Both the position numbers and the translations under genes were made by a program. The notes under the pieces are model-generated. The model saw nothing but the letters and a program-made list of their open reading frames with translations, made no database searches and was not told the DNA's origin. From NCBI RefSeq assembly GCF_010500835.1, contig NZ_JAAAMJ010000020.1, positions 1 to 64,000 of the forward strand: a stretch of 64,000 nucleotides of DNA, given 5' to 3'. This document shows, piece by piece, positions 17,895 to 26,031 of the stretch. The stretch's first letter is position 1. The number at the start of each line of letters is the position of its first letter. The stretch comes from Aurantimonas aggregata (GTDB taxonomy: Bacteria; Pseudomonadota; Alphaproteobacteria; Rhizobiales; Rhizobiaceae).

Positions 17895-19358
17895 TCAGCC
17901 CTGGACCGAACGATAGGCAGCGAGGGCGCGGTCGCGCGCCTTGCCGTGGTCGACGATGGGCGCCGGATAGGTCTTCCCGAGAACGACGCCGGCTTCATGG
18001 AGCGTGCTTGCGGCCGCCGTCCAGGGTGCGTGGATGACGCGCGCCGGCAGGTCATTCAGTTCCGGAACGTACTGGCGGATATAGGCGCCGTCCGGGTCGA
18101 ACTTCTCGCTCTGGGTGATCGGATTGAAGATGCGGAAGAACGGCTGGGCATCGGCGCCGGAACCGGCGATCCACTGCCACTGCGCGTTGTTCGAGGCGAC
18201 GTCACCGTCGACGAGGGTATCCCAGAACCACGCTTCCCCCTCGCGCCAGTCAATCAGCAGGTCCTTGGTCAGGAACGACCCGACGATCATCCGCACGCGG
18301 TTGTGCATCCAGCCGGTCTGCCAGAGCTGCCGCATGCCGGCATCGACGATCGGATAGCCGGTCATCCCCTTCTGCCAGGCCCGCAGCACGGAACGGTCAG
18401 TCTCCCAGGGGAACTGGTCGAAGCGGGCGTTGAAGTTCTCCGTGCCGAGCGGACCGAAATGGTAGAGCAGATGGTAGCTGAAATCCCGCCAGACCAGCTC
18501 CTTGCGAAAGGTCTGGATCGCCTCCGGCCTGATCGTTTCGTCCTCGGCGGCGCGCGCGATAGCCGCATGCCAGAGGCGATAGGGCGATATCTCACCCCAG
18601 CGCAGATGCGGCGACATGCGCGAGGTCGCGTCGATCGCCATGCGGTCCCGCCCGTCGTCATAGGTCCCGAGGCGCTCGTCGCAGAAGGCTGTAAAGCGGC
18701 GGTGGGCTGCGGCCTCGCCGATCTCCCAGAATGAAGCCAGGCCACCGGACCAGTCGGGCTGCGTCGGGCGGAGCTGCCAGCTGTCGAGCGTGTCGGAGCG
18801 CGGCAGTTCATCGGGAATCGCCAGGCTGCGGGGTGGGTCGATCGGATTGCGCGGCTCTGTCTCGGAGACGTTCTTCCAGAACGGCGTGTAGACCTTGTAG
18901 TAGCCGCCGGTCTTGGTGGTCACACGTTCCGGCCGGTGGAGGATATTCGCGGTGAAGGCCCTGACGGCGACGTCGCCTTCGAGGGCGTCGGCCACAGCCT
19001 GGTCGACCGCGCGCCCGGCCTCGTCGTAACGGCGGTTGAACAACAGCGCTCCCGCGCCGACCGACCGGACGATGGCGGGGACCTCGACCGCCGCCTTGCC
19101 GCGGCGAAGCACAAGATCGGCGCCGATACCCTTCAACGATTGCGTCAATGCCGCCAGCGAATGATGCAGCCACCAGCGGTGCGCGCCGCCGATCCCACGG
19201 ACGCCGTCGGTTTCGTCGTCGAGCACATAGAGCGGCACGACGGGTCGGCCGGTGCCGGCGGCTTCGGCCAGTGCCGGATTGTCGTCGAGCCGCAGATCGT
19301 CGCGCAGCCATACGACGATCGGACGTCGGTCGTTCGTCGATGCATCTCGGGTACTCAT
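17895..19358 (-). CDS. phrB: Deoxyribodipyrimidine photo-lyase
   Basis: This blue-light flavoenzyme splits UV-induced cyclobutane pyrimidine dimers. The protein is 487 residues, typical of class I CPD photolyases. The N-terminal antenna domain starts IVVWLRDDLRLDDNPAL. The FAD domain carries WRDFSYHLLYHFG, GYPIVDAGMRQLWQTGWMHNR and DGDVASNNAQWQW with the Trp-rich electron-transfer region. It appears to be a single-gene unit and ends just after a region without clear genes. Confidence 0.94.
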   Translation of the reverse strand: MSTRDASTNDRRPIVVWLRDDLRLDDNPALAEAAGTGRPVVPLYVLDDETDGVRGIGGAHRWWLHHSLAALTQSLKGIGADLVLRRGKAAVEVPAIVRSVGAGALLFNRRYDEAGRAVDQAVADALEGDVAVRAFTANILHRPERVTTKTGGYYKVYTPFWKNVSETEPRNPIDPPRSLAIPDELPRSDTLDSWQLRPTQPDWSGGLASFWEIGEAAAHRRFTAFCDERLGTYDDGRDRMAIDATSRMSPHLRWGEISPYRLWHAAIARAAEDETIRPEAIQTFRKELVWRDFSYHLLYHFGPLGTENFNARFDQFPWETDRSVLRAWQKGMTGYPIVDAGMRQLWQTGWMHNRVRMIVGSFLTKDLLIDWREGEAWFWDTLVDGDVASNNAQWQWIAGSGADAQPFFRIFNPITQSEKFDPDGAYIRQYVPELNDLPARVIHAPWTAAASTLHEAGVVLGKTYPAPIVDHGKARDRALAAYRSVQG

Positions 19359-19488
19359 GCCTGTCCCTCTCGTCGCGGGCTTAGCTGTAGCAGGCGCGCG
19401 ACGGGGCGAGGCGGGTGCGACAAAGCGCTGCCCGTCGCCGGAAAATCATCGCGGCGGGCATTCGATTCGATCAGTGATGAATGGACGG

Positions 19489-19563
19489 TGGCTCCCCGGG
19501 CCGGATTCGAACCAGCGACCGATCGATTAACAGTCGAGTGCTCTACCACTGAGCTACCGGGGA
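19489..19563 (-). tRNA. tRNA-Asn(GTT)
   Basis: Read on the minus strand, a 7-bp acceptor stem begins TCCCCGG and ends CCGGGGA, with discriminator G and an encoded CCA (19489-19491). The D-arm (AGCTCAGTGGTAGAGC), the anticodon loop CTGTTAA giving GTT, and the T-loop TTCGAAT are complete. Anticodon GTT assigns asparagine. Confidence 0.97.
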
Positions 19564-19589
19564 ATACGCATGTCTCAGCGTTGGCGTGC

Positions 19590-19618
19590 CTATAGCAAAG
19601 CTATACCCGACTTGCCAA
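19590..19618 (-). promoter_or_regulatory. Promoter of tRNA-Asn
   Basis: On the minus strand TTGGCA (19618-19613) and CTATAG (19595-19590) are separated by exactly 17 bases. The -10 box is 27 bases before the tRNA 5' end. This is a good sigma-70-type match. Confidence 0.6.
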
Positions 19619-19737
19619 GCCGCGCCGGGCAAAAAACCGGACGGGGCTGCAGTGCCAGGATGTTTTGTCCTGCCGCCCGCAGACCCCATGTGAGGCAGAG
19701 CAGCAATTGAAGGGACGGGCAGAGCCCGGCGCGACGC

Positions 19738-20088
19738 ATGACTGACCGCGAGGAAGAGCCGACGGTGCCGGGCACAGCACCGCAGCGCATTCGGCTGTTC
19801 GGGCGAGACTTCACGCTGCCGGCAAACCGGGCAACCCGCGTCAGCCTGGGAATCGCCTTGACCATCGGCGGCATCCTGGGCTTCCTGCCGATCCTCGGCT
19901 TCTGGATGATCCCGCTCGGCCTCATCATCCTGTCGGTTGATTTCGCGATCGTCCGCCGTGCCCGGCGCCGGACGGCCGTGAAATGGGGCCGCTGGCGCGC
20001 CAACGGCAAGGCGAACAACGTTGAGCAGCAGCCCCGTACCGACGGCGGGAAAACGTCGGCTGGCCTGCCTCGGGACCCGAGCGACTGA
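19738..20088 (+). CDS. Small integral membrane protein
   Basis: The 116-residue protein has a polar N-terminus, then two hydrophobic helices (LGIALTIGGILGFLPILGFWMIPLGLIILSVDF), then a strongly basic stretch (RRARRRTAVKWGRW). That is the layout of the PGPGW-like transmembrane family (recognition is moderate). The basic flank suggests a cytoplasmic C-terminus. Function is unknown. It converges on the gene at 20099. Confidence 0.75.
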   Translation: MTDREEEPTVPGTAPQRIRLFGRDFTLPANRATRVSLGIALTIGGILGFLPILGFWMIPLGLIILSVDFAIVRRARRRTAVKWGRWRANGKANNVEQQPRTDGGKTSAGLPRDPSD

Positions 20089-20098
20089 CCGACGCCGG

Positions 20099-20371
20099 TC
20101 AACGCAGCCGGGTTGGCCGCCAGATGACGATGCCCGGCCGGCGGTCACGTTCGATCTCCTCCGCATTGACCTCGCAGTCGCGAAGCCGGCATTCGCGGCA
20201 TCTGAACGGCAGCCGATCAAGCGCAAGGGCCGGATCGGCAACACTTGCAAGGTCGCTCGCCAGGAAGGAAGCGGCATGCCCGCATCCCCGACATCGCGCC
20301 GTCACCAGCATTTCCGCCCGGGCGGCTTCGCCCACTGTTCGTTTTGCCACCATCCCTGCGAACTGGTACAA
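20099..20371 (-). CDS. Small zinc-ribbon protein
   Basis: The 90-residue protein carries CRGCGH and CRECRLRDC, a pair of CxxC knuckles about 30 residues apart that should bind one zinc ion. The rest has no recognised domain. The first Met or the one at residue 7 could be the start. A similarly sized CxxC protein with a different sequence is encoded at 59729. Confidence 0.7.
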   Translation of the reverse strand: MYQFAGMVAKRTVGEAARAEMLVTARCRGCGHAASFLASDLASVADPALALDRLPFRCRECRLRDCEVNAEEIERDRRPGIVIWRPTRLR

Positions 20372-20431
20372 AGCATGAACATCGTCAAGCCGAAAAAGGC
20401 TCGGGGCACTGGAGCGCCTGTCTCGGCACCC

Positions 20432-20728
20432 TCAGCGGACGATTTCGTCGTTCACGCGCTTCCAGGAGGGCGTCCAGGGGCCGACGCCATTGACGGGCGC
20501 TGGTGTCTCGAACGAAACCGTCGACTTCATCTTCGGCTGCGCCTGGTAGGCCAGTGGCTGGCGCGGCTGCGGCTTCGGCCGCGTGGCGTCTTGCGTTTCG
20601 ACGTTCCGGTCGGTGCCATAAAAATTGCCGAAGATCCCGTCGCCCGTCGAGGCGAACTGGGCAGCGGCCGGATTGGGGGCGGCGATTGCGAGGGCAAGGC
20701 CGGCTGCGAGGAGCGGAAGCGTTTTCAT
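20432..20728 (-). CDS. Exported protein, 98 aa
   Basis: A clear Sec signal peptide (MKTLPLLAAGLALAIAAPNPAAA, cleavage after AAA) is followed by about 75 residues of mature protein rich in Gln, Pro and Lys. The mature part is probably periplasmic and disordered in the middle. The start at 20728 is chosen because it begins the signal peptide; longer in-frame starts add basic residues. No family is recognised. Confidence 0.75.
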   Translation of the reverse strand: MKTLPLLAAGLALAIAAPNPAAAQFASTGDGIFGNFYGTDRNVETQDATRPKPQPRQPLAYQAQPKMKSTVSFETPAPVNGVGPWTPSWKRVNDEIVR

Positions 20729-20799
20729 CCTGATCATCCTTCGTTGTCGCATTGGCAATCGTAGCGGGTTCCACCGACGGATCATGTGCGGTGCAACAC

Positions 20800-21368
20800 A
20801 GCAGCTTCTCGTCTCGCTGGCGAAGGTCGATCTCCTGGCCGAGCGGGCGGACGTGGTGATCCGGGCGAACTCCGGTCTCGATCAAAATCGCGACCTGATC
20901 GCGCGCCGGCTCGGGCCTGTCGCCATGGTGCTGGCCGCCAGCCGTGCCTTTCCTGCCGCCCATCCGCCGATCGCCGTGCGGGGACCTTTCGGCGCTGCCG
21001 ACCATCACCTACCCGAAGGCCGCCGATCAGGATCTCTGGGAATATTACGACCCGGACGGCGCGCCGACGCGGATCCGCCACGAACGCCGGATTATCTGCA
21101 ATGAATTCGCGGTGACGCGGGAGGCCGCGGTCGAGGGGCTCGGGGGCGCGATGCTACCGGAAGCGATCTGTTTGGATGCCTTTGCGGCCGACGGGCTCGA
21201 ACGGGTGCTGCCGAAACATCACGCCGGCGACTCGGCAATGTACCTGCTGTCACCTCGCGGCGCGGCATGTTGCCCGCCGTGAAGGTACTCCGCGACGATC
21301 TGATCGCCACGCTGCCCGGAGAGATGCGGCCGAAGCGGGCAAGTCTGCAGTCCCGGTCGTCGGCCTGA
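20800..21368 (+). pseudogene. LysR-type regulator remnant (effector domain)
   Basis: The C-terminal two thirds of a LysR-type regulator can be read across three frames. The first gives VDLLAERADVVIRANSGLD and LIARRLGPVAMVLAAS. After a shift near 20985-21000 comes DLSALPTITYPKAADQDLW and a long effector-domain stretch to DSAMYLLSPRG. After a second shift near 21257-21266 comes MLPAVKVLRDDLIATLPGE, ending at 21368. The DNA-binding HTH part is absent. It is therefore a decayed gene. The regulated target is unknown. Confidence 0.8.
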
Positions 21369-21444
21369 GGCCATTCTGCCCGCCGGTCAGCTTTTCGGCA
21401 TAAGGGAGGGGAAAAGCCGATCGGCACCACGCCAATCGGTTCGG

Positions 21445-21582
21445 TCAGTGGTCGAAGCTGTCGTACCAGCCGTTGTCGTTGGCCGGCGACTTCGACCGGC
21501 TCTCGAACGGATCGTGGCGGTCTTCCGGGCTCAGCGGCGGCTTCTTGCGCGACGCGTCGGTCTTGGCGTTGTCGGTCTGCAT
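21445..21582 (-). CDS. Small protein, 45 aa
   Basis: A short frame encodes a 45-residue protein starting MQTDNAKTDASRKKPPLSPEDRHDPF and ending SPANDNGWYDSFDH. Composition is highly polar and the Trp/Tyr-rich end resembles short proteins found in many rhizobial genomes (recognition by style only). The function is unknown. It lies just after the LysR remnant, on the other strand. Confidence 0.45.
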   Translation of the reverse strand: MQTDNAKTDASRKKPPLSPEDRHDPFESRSKSPANDNGWYDSFDH

Positions 21583-21883
21583 GGGCTTGGCCCGCTCGTC
21601 TTGGTGATGTCTGGATCACTCCCTGTACGCCGACCAGCCAGACCAATGGTGTTCGCTGCGTCACACACACGACGCGATCCGGCAAAATCCCGGGCGATGG
21701 CCGGTTTCCGGCGTCGGTTTCCGGTCAATCTTCGTGAAGGCTGCTTACCGCGCGTGACTTGAGCGACCACCAGGCGCCGGATCCGCGCACACCGTCCTTC
21801 CCTGAAAGTCCATAAACATCGGCGACGCCGAAACTGGACGAAAGCCAAGGTCCGAGCAGGTGGCCGATACAGGCAAGGGGACT
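21583..21883. other. Intergenic stretch, about 300 bases
   Basis: No coding frame with plausible composition was found. The frames present are arginine-rich shadows. No clear hairpin with a T-tract was seen. The region may hold promoter elements for the small gene ending upstream, but I cannot support any. Confidence 0.4.
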
Positions 21884-22138
21884 TCAATCTCCTGCGACCT
21901 CCGCCGGCACCTCGCCGTGCCGCACGAGCACGATCGGCTCTTCCAGGACTTCGCCCGTCTCGACGTCGACGGTCTGCTCGACAGCCACGACGCCGACCAC
22001 ATTGCCGAGTCGGGCGCCGTCACGGTCAGCTCGAAGCTTGGCTTCCGCAGCCGTCTTGAACTGCATGGTCTGCCCGTTCATGAGCCGGCGTCCCTGTTTC
22101 ACGAATTGCTGCACGACGAAGAGCTTGCTGACGGGCAT
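21884..22138 (-). CDS. Small hypothetical protein, 84 aa
   Basis: An 84-residue protein starts MPVSKLFVVQQFVKQGRRLMNG. The alternating hydrophobic strands and the acidic C-terminal half (DVETGEVLEEPIVLVRHGEVP) suggest a compact beta fold. An upstream Met adds 14 residues but lacks a ribosome site. It is the last gene before the prophage attachment site. Function is unknown. Confidence 0.6.
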   Translation of the reverse strand: MPVSKLFVVQQFVKQGRRLMNGQTMQFKTAAEAKLRADRDGARLGNVVGVVAVEQTVDVETGEVLEEPIVLVRHGEVPAEVAGD

Positions 22139-22318
22139 GGATGATTCCTTCGGCCGGGAGGGCAGGGCAAGCCCGGCCATATCACGTCGGTGCCGAACGC
22201 CCGACAGTCCATGCGAAGGGTATTGCCGAAACAGAATGCCACAACTTTTTCAGCGTGTGGCCAGGCTCGTTTTACCACACCGAATTCGGCGATCAGATCG
22301 GATGCCCGAGTGTGGCTA

Positions 22319-22372
22319 TGGAGGCCTCGGAGGGAATCGAACCCCCGTGCAAGGATTTGCAGTCCCCTGAGG
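22319..22372 (-). other. Prophage attachment site in a tRNA-Cys 3' fragment
   Basis: On the minus strand the segment reads as the 3' half of tRNA-Cys(GCA): anticodon loop CTGCAAA, T-loop TTCGATT, acceptor strand CGAGGCC, discriminator U and CCA. The matching 5' half does not follow: the upstream sequence ccataaatctcaattaaatc is AT-rich and not tRNA-like. It lies 50 bases from the integrase stop. This is the pattern of an att core left when a phage integrates in a tRNA gene. The intact tRNA-Cys would be expected at the other prophage end. Confidence 0.75.
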
Positions 22373-22421
22373 ACCATTGATTTAATTGAGATTTATGGCG
22401 CCATGTCGCGTCCATGTCGCG

Positions 22422-23612
22422 TCAAGACAGAAGGGCAGTTGCTGCGGCTGCCAGTTCGTCTTCAGCGTCATCCCTCGGGAACAGATGTCCATAGACGTCC
22501 ATCGTCATCACGATCGATGCGTGGCCGAGCCGCTCCTGGACCATCTTGGCCGGCAGCCCGAGACCGCCATCCTCCCGGCGATTGATGCACCAGGAGGCGT
22601 AGAAGTGCCGAAGCGAATGCAGGCCGGTGTATTTCGCGGCCATGGCCGGCTCGCCTTTCCTGACTTCGCCCGTGGCGACCACGACCCCGGCTCGGATCAT
22701 GGCGGGGATCAGCCCCGAGCGGACGATGCTGGCATGTGTCCGGGATGCGCCGTCATCATTGCCGAAGACGAGGAGGGAGTTGCCGCCGCTCCTCAGCCGA
22801 TGTTCCTTCAGCGCATTCAAGACGAGAGGCGGGACGGGGATCTTGCGCGTGCCGGCTTCCGACTTCGGGGCCCCGACCACGCCATAGGCATCGATCCGCT
22901 GGTTCACGCTGATCAGGTTGCGCTTGAAGTCGACGTCCTGCCAGCGGAGCCCGCGAAGCTCTGAGGAGCGCATGCCGCTGAAGATCGCGGTGATCAGCAG
23001 CGGGCGCCAGGCATCGTCCAGGGCACCGACAAGCGCCTTGATCTCCTCGCGAGTGGGAATGTCTACCCCGACCTCGATACGTCCCTTCTGGCGCCGCTCT
23101 GCTCGCCGGTCGCGTCCCTTCCGGCCGCTGCGAATATCGCGCACCGGGTTCCGAGTAGCGAGCCCGCGCTCGCTGGCGTCCGACAGGATCGATCCAAGAG
23201 ACGTCAGCACCTTCCGCGTCATGATCGCCGACCGGCCGTCCCTGCGCATCCGGTCTTCGAAATCCCGGACGGTCGGCACGGTGATCTTCGATAGGAGGGT
23301 GCTGCCGATCAGGGGCTTGATGTGGATGTCCAGATGCGACCGCCGCTGCTTCATCGTCGACTGCTCGAGGCCGGCGTTCAGACCCGAGGTGATCCAGAGC
23401 TCGCCCGCGGTCTCGACCGTCACGCTGGCGCTGTCCGCGACATGGATTCCTTCCCGGACCTCGACCGTCGCAGTGGCGGCGAAGGCGTCAGCAGCCTTCT
23501 TGAGCTTGAAGGATTTCAGCCGGCGCTTGCCGGCGCCGTCCACGTAATCAACGACCCAGGCGGTTTTCGCCTCGCCCTTCGCTGTTGTCCAGGAGCGCTT
23601 CCGGACGCTCAC
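22422..23612 (-). CDS. int: Tyrosine-family site-specific integrase
   Basis: The 396-residue integrase mediates prophage integration and excision. An N-terminal arm-binding part is followed by a SAM-like core-binding domain (about 65-160) and the catalytic domain. Catalytic residues are visible as R215 (FSGMRSSELRG), K250, H332 and R335 (LHSLRHFYAS), H364 (LGHAS) and Y374 (MDVYGH). The stop is 50 bases from the tRNA-Cys fragment. The start overlaps the Arc-type gene stop by four bases, so the two are translationally coupled. Confidence 0.95.
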   Translation of the reverse strand: MSVRKRSWTTAKGEAKTAWVVDYVDGAGKRRLKSFKLKKAADAFAATATVEVREGIHVADSASVTVETAGELWITSGLNAGLEQSTMKQRRSHLDIHIKPLIGSTLLSKITVPTVRDFEDRMRRDGRSAIMTRKVLTSLGSILSDASERGLATRNPVRDIRSGRKGRDRRAERRQKGRIEVGVDIPTREEIKALVGALDDAWRPLLITAIFSGMRSSELRGLRWQDVDFKRNLISVNQRIDAYGVVGAPKSEAGTRKIPVPPLVLNALKEHRLRSGGNSLLVFGNDDGASRTHASIVRSGLIPAMIRAGVVVATGEVRKGEPAMAAKYTGLHSLRHFYASWCINRREDGGLGLPAKMVQERLGHASIVMTMDVYGHLFPRDDAEDELAAAATALLS

Positions 23613-24211
23613 GGCTCGACGTCCTTCTCGTCGTCGAGGTCGACCGCCGATATCCGTTCATAGCGCGCTTTCAAGCCGGCTTCGTAGCCTTCCCGATATA
23701 CCTCGAACTGTTCGTCCGACATGGCGTCGCCGCGCTCGAGCCGTCGCACCATGGAGCGCCATTCCGGATCCAGCGGATACTTCGCCGTGGAGCGCCCTGT
23801 GGAAAGCGCTTCGATCTCGACTTGATCAAGACCGTGTGTGCTTAGCTCGGCTTCATCGTCGGCGAATTCCTCTTCCCAGCGATCGAGCCGTAGCCTGATC
23901 CGTTCCCGAGAATCTTCATCGACGCCTTGAATTGTCCCGTCAGCGATTGCTCGGACGGTATCAAGGAGTTCGCCGGAAAGTTGGCTCAGAGGAGTTTTTT
24001 CCGCACCCGCCTTCAATATCCTCAGCAGGTCGAGGATGTAGGACACCCTGCTTTCGATTCCCACGGGCTCAGGGAATTCATTTTCCAGAATGCGGATGAT
24101 CTCTTCGTTCATGGAGCGGCCCTGAAGCTCCGCGTAGGCCTTTACGCGATCCCGCAAACCCGGCGGAAACCGCAGCATGTACTGATCCGCGCCGCGACCC
24201 GCTTTCGCCAT
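23609..24211 (-). CDS. Arc-family ribbon-helix-helix DNA-binding protein
   Basis: Residues 9-45 match the Arc-like RHH domain (YMLRFPPGLRDRVKAYAELQGRSMNEEII), with the short beta strand followed by two helices. RHH dimers insert the strand into the major groove. The remaining 150 residues are acidic and of unknown fold, perhaps a coiled or effector region. It is divergent from the rightward early operon across an 88-base gap that carries a perfect inverted repeat, so it is the best candidate for the lysogeny repressor or an integrase regulator. No CI-type repressor was found. Confidence 0.85.
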   Translation of the reverse strand: MAKAGRGADQYMLRFPPGLRDRVKAYAELQGRSMNEEIIRILENEFPEPVGIESRVSYILDLLRILKAGAEKTPLSQLSGELLDTVRAIADGTIQGVDEDSRERIRLRLDRWEEEFADDEAELSTHGLDQVEIEALSTGRSTAKYPLDPEWRSMVRRLERGDAMSDEQFEVYREGYEAGLKARYERISAVDLDDEKDVEP

Positions 24212-24256
24212 TTCCCCTGATCCCCAAATTTACCCTAGCACTGTCTTTGGTCGCGC

Positions 24257-24300
24257 TTGACGTCAACCATAAGACGGTAGTACCCCTATTACCGTCTTAT
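24257..24300 (+). promoter_or_regulatory. Divergent operator/promoter of the early operon
   Basis: A perfect 11-bp inverted repeat, ataagacggta (24269-24279) and taccgtcttat (24290-24300), is separated by 10 bases, so the arm centres are 21 bp (two helical turns) apart. A TTGACG -35-like hexamer is at 24257-24262 and the left arm lies in the promoter spacer. The right arm touches the region just before the first early gene. It looks like an operator for a symmetric repressor such as the adjacent Arc-type protein. Confidence 0.65.
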
Positions 24301-24319
24301 GAAGAAAGGGTTACGGAAA

Positions 24320-24511
24320 ATGACAAAATCTGAGGAAGCTTCGCTCGATCTCGTTTGGGGCATCGCAGCCATCGCGAAAATGATCGGGAGGAACGAGCGG
24401 CAGACGTACGACATGCTCGCGTCCGGCCATTTGCCGGCGAAGCAGGTCGGATCGCGATGGGTCGCCGAGCGCGGCAAGCTGATCGCCTTCTTCATGGAGA
24501 CCGCAGCGTGA
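24320..24511 (+). CDS. Small DNA-binding protein (excisionase-like)
   Basis: The 63-residue protein has a winged-HTH-like core (IAAIAKMIGRNERQTYDMLASGHLPAKQVGSRW), as in phage excisionases and HTH_17 DNA-binding proteins. It should be a DNA-bending or regulatory factor acting with the integrase or on early transcription. AAGAAAGGG (24301-24309) is spaced well for the ATG at 24320. An ATG at 24299 would overlap the operator arm and has no ribosome site. It opens the rightward early operon. Confidence 0.75.
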   Translation: MTKSEEASLDLVWGIAAIAKMIGRNERQTYDMLASGHLPAKQVGSRWVAERGKLIAFFMETAA

Positions 24512-24717
24512 GATGGCTCGATCCGCTTCAGGCCCGGTTCTGGGGCATGGCGCGCTCGGCGCGTCATCGACAAGGCGAAGGCTCGGACAAGCTCAATCGT
24601 CCGGCGCTCGCAGGATCGGAGGGCGATCCTTTGATGGCCCTTCAGAAAGCAAAAGGCCCGGCCGAGGGTGCAGCCTCGCCGAGCCATGGTCCCAACAATC
24701 CCCGAGAGGAGAACGCT

Positions 24718-25023
24718 GTGAACAGGCAGCAAGATAACACCGCCGGCGCCAGGACGCCAGCCGGTCCCGACGCGATCATCGATGCCGTCAACCGGCTCGA
24801 GTCACCGTTGTGCGACGCCGTGAATATGGCGCGGGTCGTCAGTCAGCTGATCGAGCACGTCAATTATGAGGAGGTGCTCGGGCAACGGTGCCTCGTCATC
24901 CAGCACAACTCAGCCGAGGCGCTGACGTTCGCGATCTATCAGACGCAGGCGCTATTCGAAGCGGCGCACCTTGCATGGGACGACGCGAACACCTTCGCCT
25001 TCAGCCAGCGGAGGGCGTCATGA
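24718..25023 (+). CDS. Early phage protein, unknown, 101 aa
   Basis: The GTG start at 24718 follows GAGAGGAGA at good spacing. The 101-residue protein is acidic and probably all-helical (DAIIDAVNRLESPLCDAVNMARVVSQLIEHVNYEEVLG). The same frame is open back to a GTG at 24508 that overlaps the previous stop, so a longer protein of about 171 residues is possible. Its stop overlaps the next start (ATGA). No domain is recognised. Confidence 0.6.
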   Translation: MNRQQDNTAGARTPAGPDAIIDAVNRLESPLCDAVNMARVVSQLIEHVNYEEVLGQRCLVIQHNSAEALTFAIYQTQALFEAAHLAWDDANTFAFSQRRAS

Positions 25024-25559
25024 CCGGCACCACCTACCGAGACGCAATGTTCGAAGTTGAGGGCCCGATCTACGAGGCGCTGGATCACGCTAACGCGCTC
25101 CAATGCTTCTGCCAGCTGACCCTGGTCGAGGACGGCCACGTCCTATCCGATGAACAGAAGGCCGCGTTCATTCACCTGATCGGCGAGAACTATGCCGCCA
25201 GCGGCCGGGTCGCTACCGAGTGGTCGAACGGCTGGAACGCGGCCGTTAACGCAGAATATGCGGAGCCGGCGCAGGATCCGATGCTGGCGCTCGTCATTCG
25301 GTACGGGAAGGGCGTGGCCACCTACGGCGCCTCCGGCGATCTGCCGGACGAACAGAACGAGGCGCTGGCGGCCGCGACGTGGCGTGCCTCCTACGATCGC
25401 CTCTGCACGGCGCCTCCAGCACCAACGACCAATGCCGGCGCGATCGAGGCCATCCGCCTCGTCCGCAAGGAATCTGTTGGCGGCGGCTATCAGCCGGCGC
25501 TGATCGAGAACGTCCTGACGGCGGTGACGGTCTTCCTGGAAGGGAGGGCCGCGGCATGA
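25020..25559 (+). CDS. Early phage protein, unknown, 179 aa
   Basis: The 179-residue protein overlaps the upstream stop by four bases (ATGA). The first 60 residues include a Cys-containing helix (YEALDHANALQCFCQLTLVEDG), and the C-terminal part is Ala-rich and helical. No catalytic motif is evident. Tight coupling puts it in the early operon. Function is unknown. Confidence 0.6.
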   Translation: MTGTTYRDAMFEVEGPIYEALDHANALQCFCQLTLVEDGHVLSDEQKAAFIHLIGENYAASGRVATEWSNGWNAAVNAEYAEPAQDPMLALVIRYGKGVATYGASGDLPDEQNEALAAATWRASYDRLCTAPPAPTTNAGAIEAIRLVRKESVGGGYQPALIENVLTAVTVFLEGRAAA

Positions 25560-25789
25560 TCAACCGAACACGAGAGGAAGTGCTCGACGAACTCGCCAAG
25601 GTGGCGGCCGAAGCCATGGCCCGTGGCGAGGACGGCATGAAGGCTGTCGAGGACATGGGCGTACCGACTTCGATCGCCGCTGAGGCATGGGTGATCGCGG
25701 ACCGGGCGGAAGCCAAGAGATGGTGGCAGCGGGTCGAGCGAACGATCGACGGCGAAGTTATCCGCAAAGCGATCGGGGGTAAGGCATGA
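25556..25789 (+). CDS. Early phage protein, unknown, 77 aa
   Basis: The 77-residue frame overlaps the preceding stop by four bases. It is charged and helical (MINRTREEVLDELAKVAAEAMARGEDGMKA) with a Trp-Trp pair near the end. AGGGAGGG precedes the ATG. No function is assigned. Confidence 0.55.
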   Translation: MINRTREEVLDELAKVAAEAMARGEDGMKAVEDMGVPTSIAAEAWVIADRAEAKRWWQRVERTIDGEVIRKAIGGKA

Positions 25790-26031
25790 GCACCGTCGTC
25801 GCATTCAACCCTTCCCACGTCCTGATCTCCTCCGGTCGATGCACCGGGGGAGACGACCGCCACCTGATTGGGCGGTGGGTCCACATGGTTGATTTCGTCG
25901 ATGAGGAGGGAGGTGTCCTTCACGACTATGTCGGCACCGACTGCGCCAAGGCCGACGAGGCTGCCGTTGCCTGGGCCCGCGACGTCGGCTGCCGGATCAT
26001 CGACCGCTCGTCTCAGGAGCCGGACCGATGA
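25786..26031 (+). CDS. Early phage protein, unknown, 81 aa
   Basis: The 81-residue protein is coupled by ATGA overlap. A beta-rich N-terminal half (VVAFNPSHVLISSGRCTGGDDRHLIGRWVHMVDFVDEEGG) has a single Cys early, and DCAKADEAAVAWARDVGC carries two more. No domain is recognised. Confidence 0.5.
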   Translation: MSTVVAFNPSHVLISSGRCTGGDDRHLIGRWVHMVDFVDEEGGVLHDYVGTDCAKADEAAVAWARDVGCRIIDRSSQEPDR

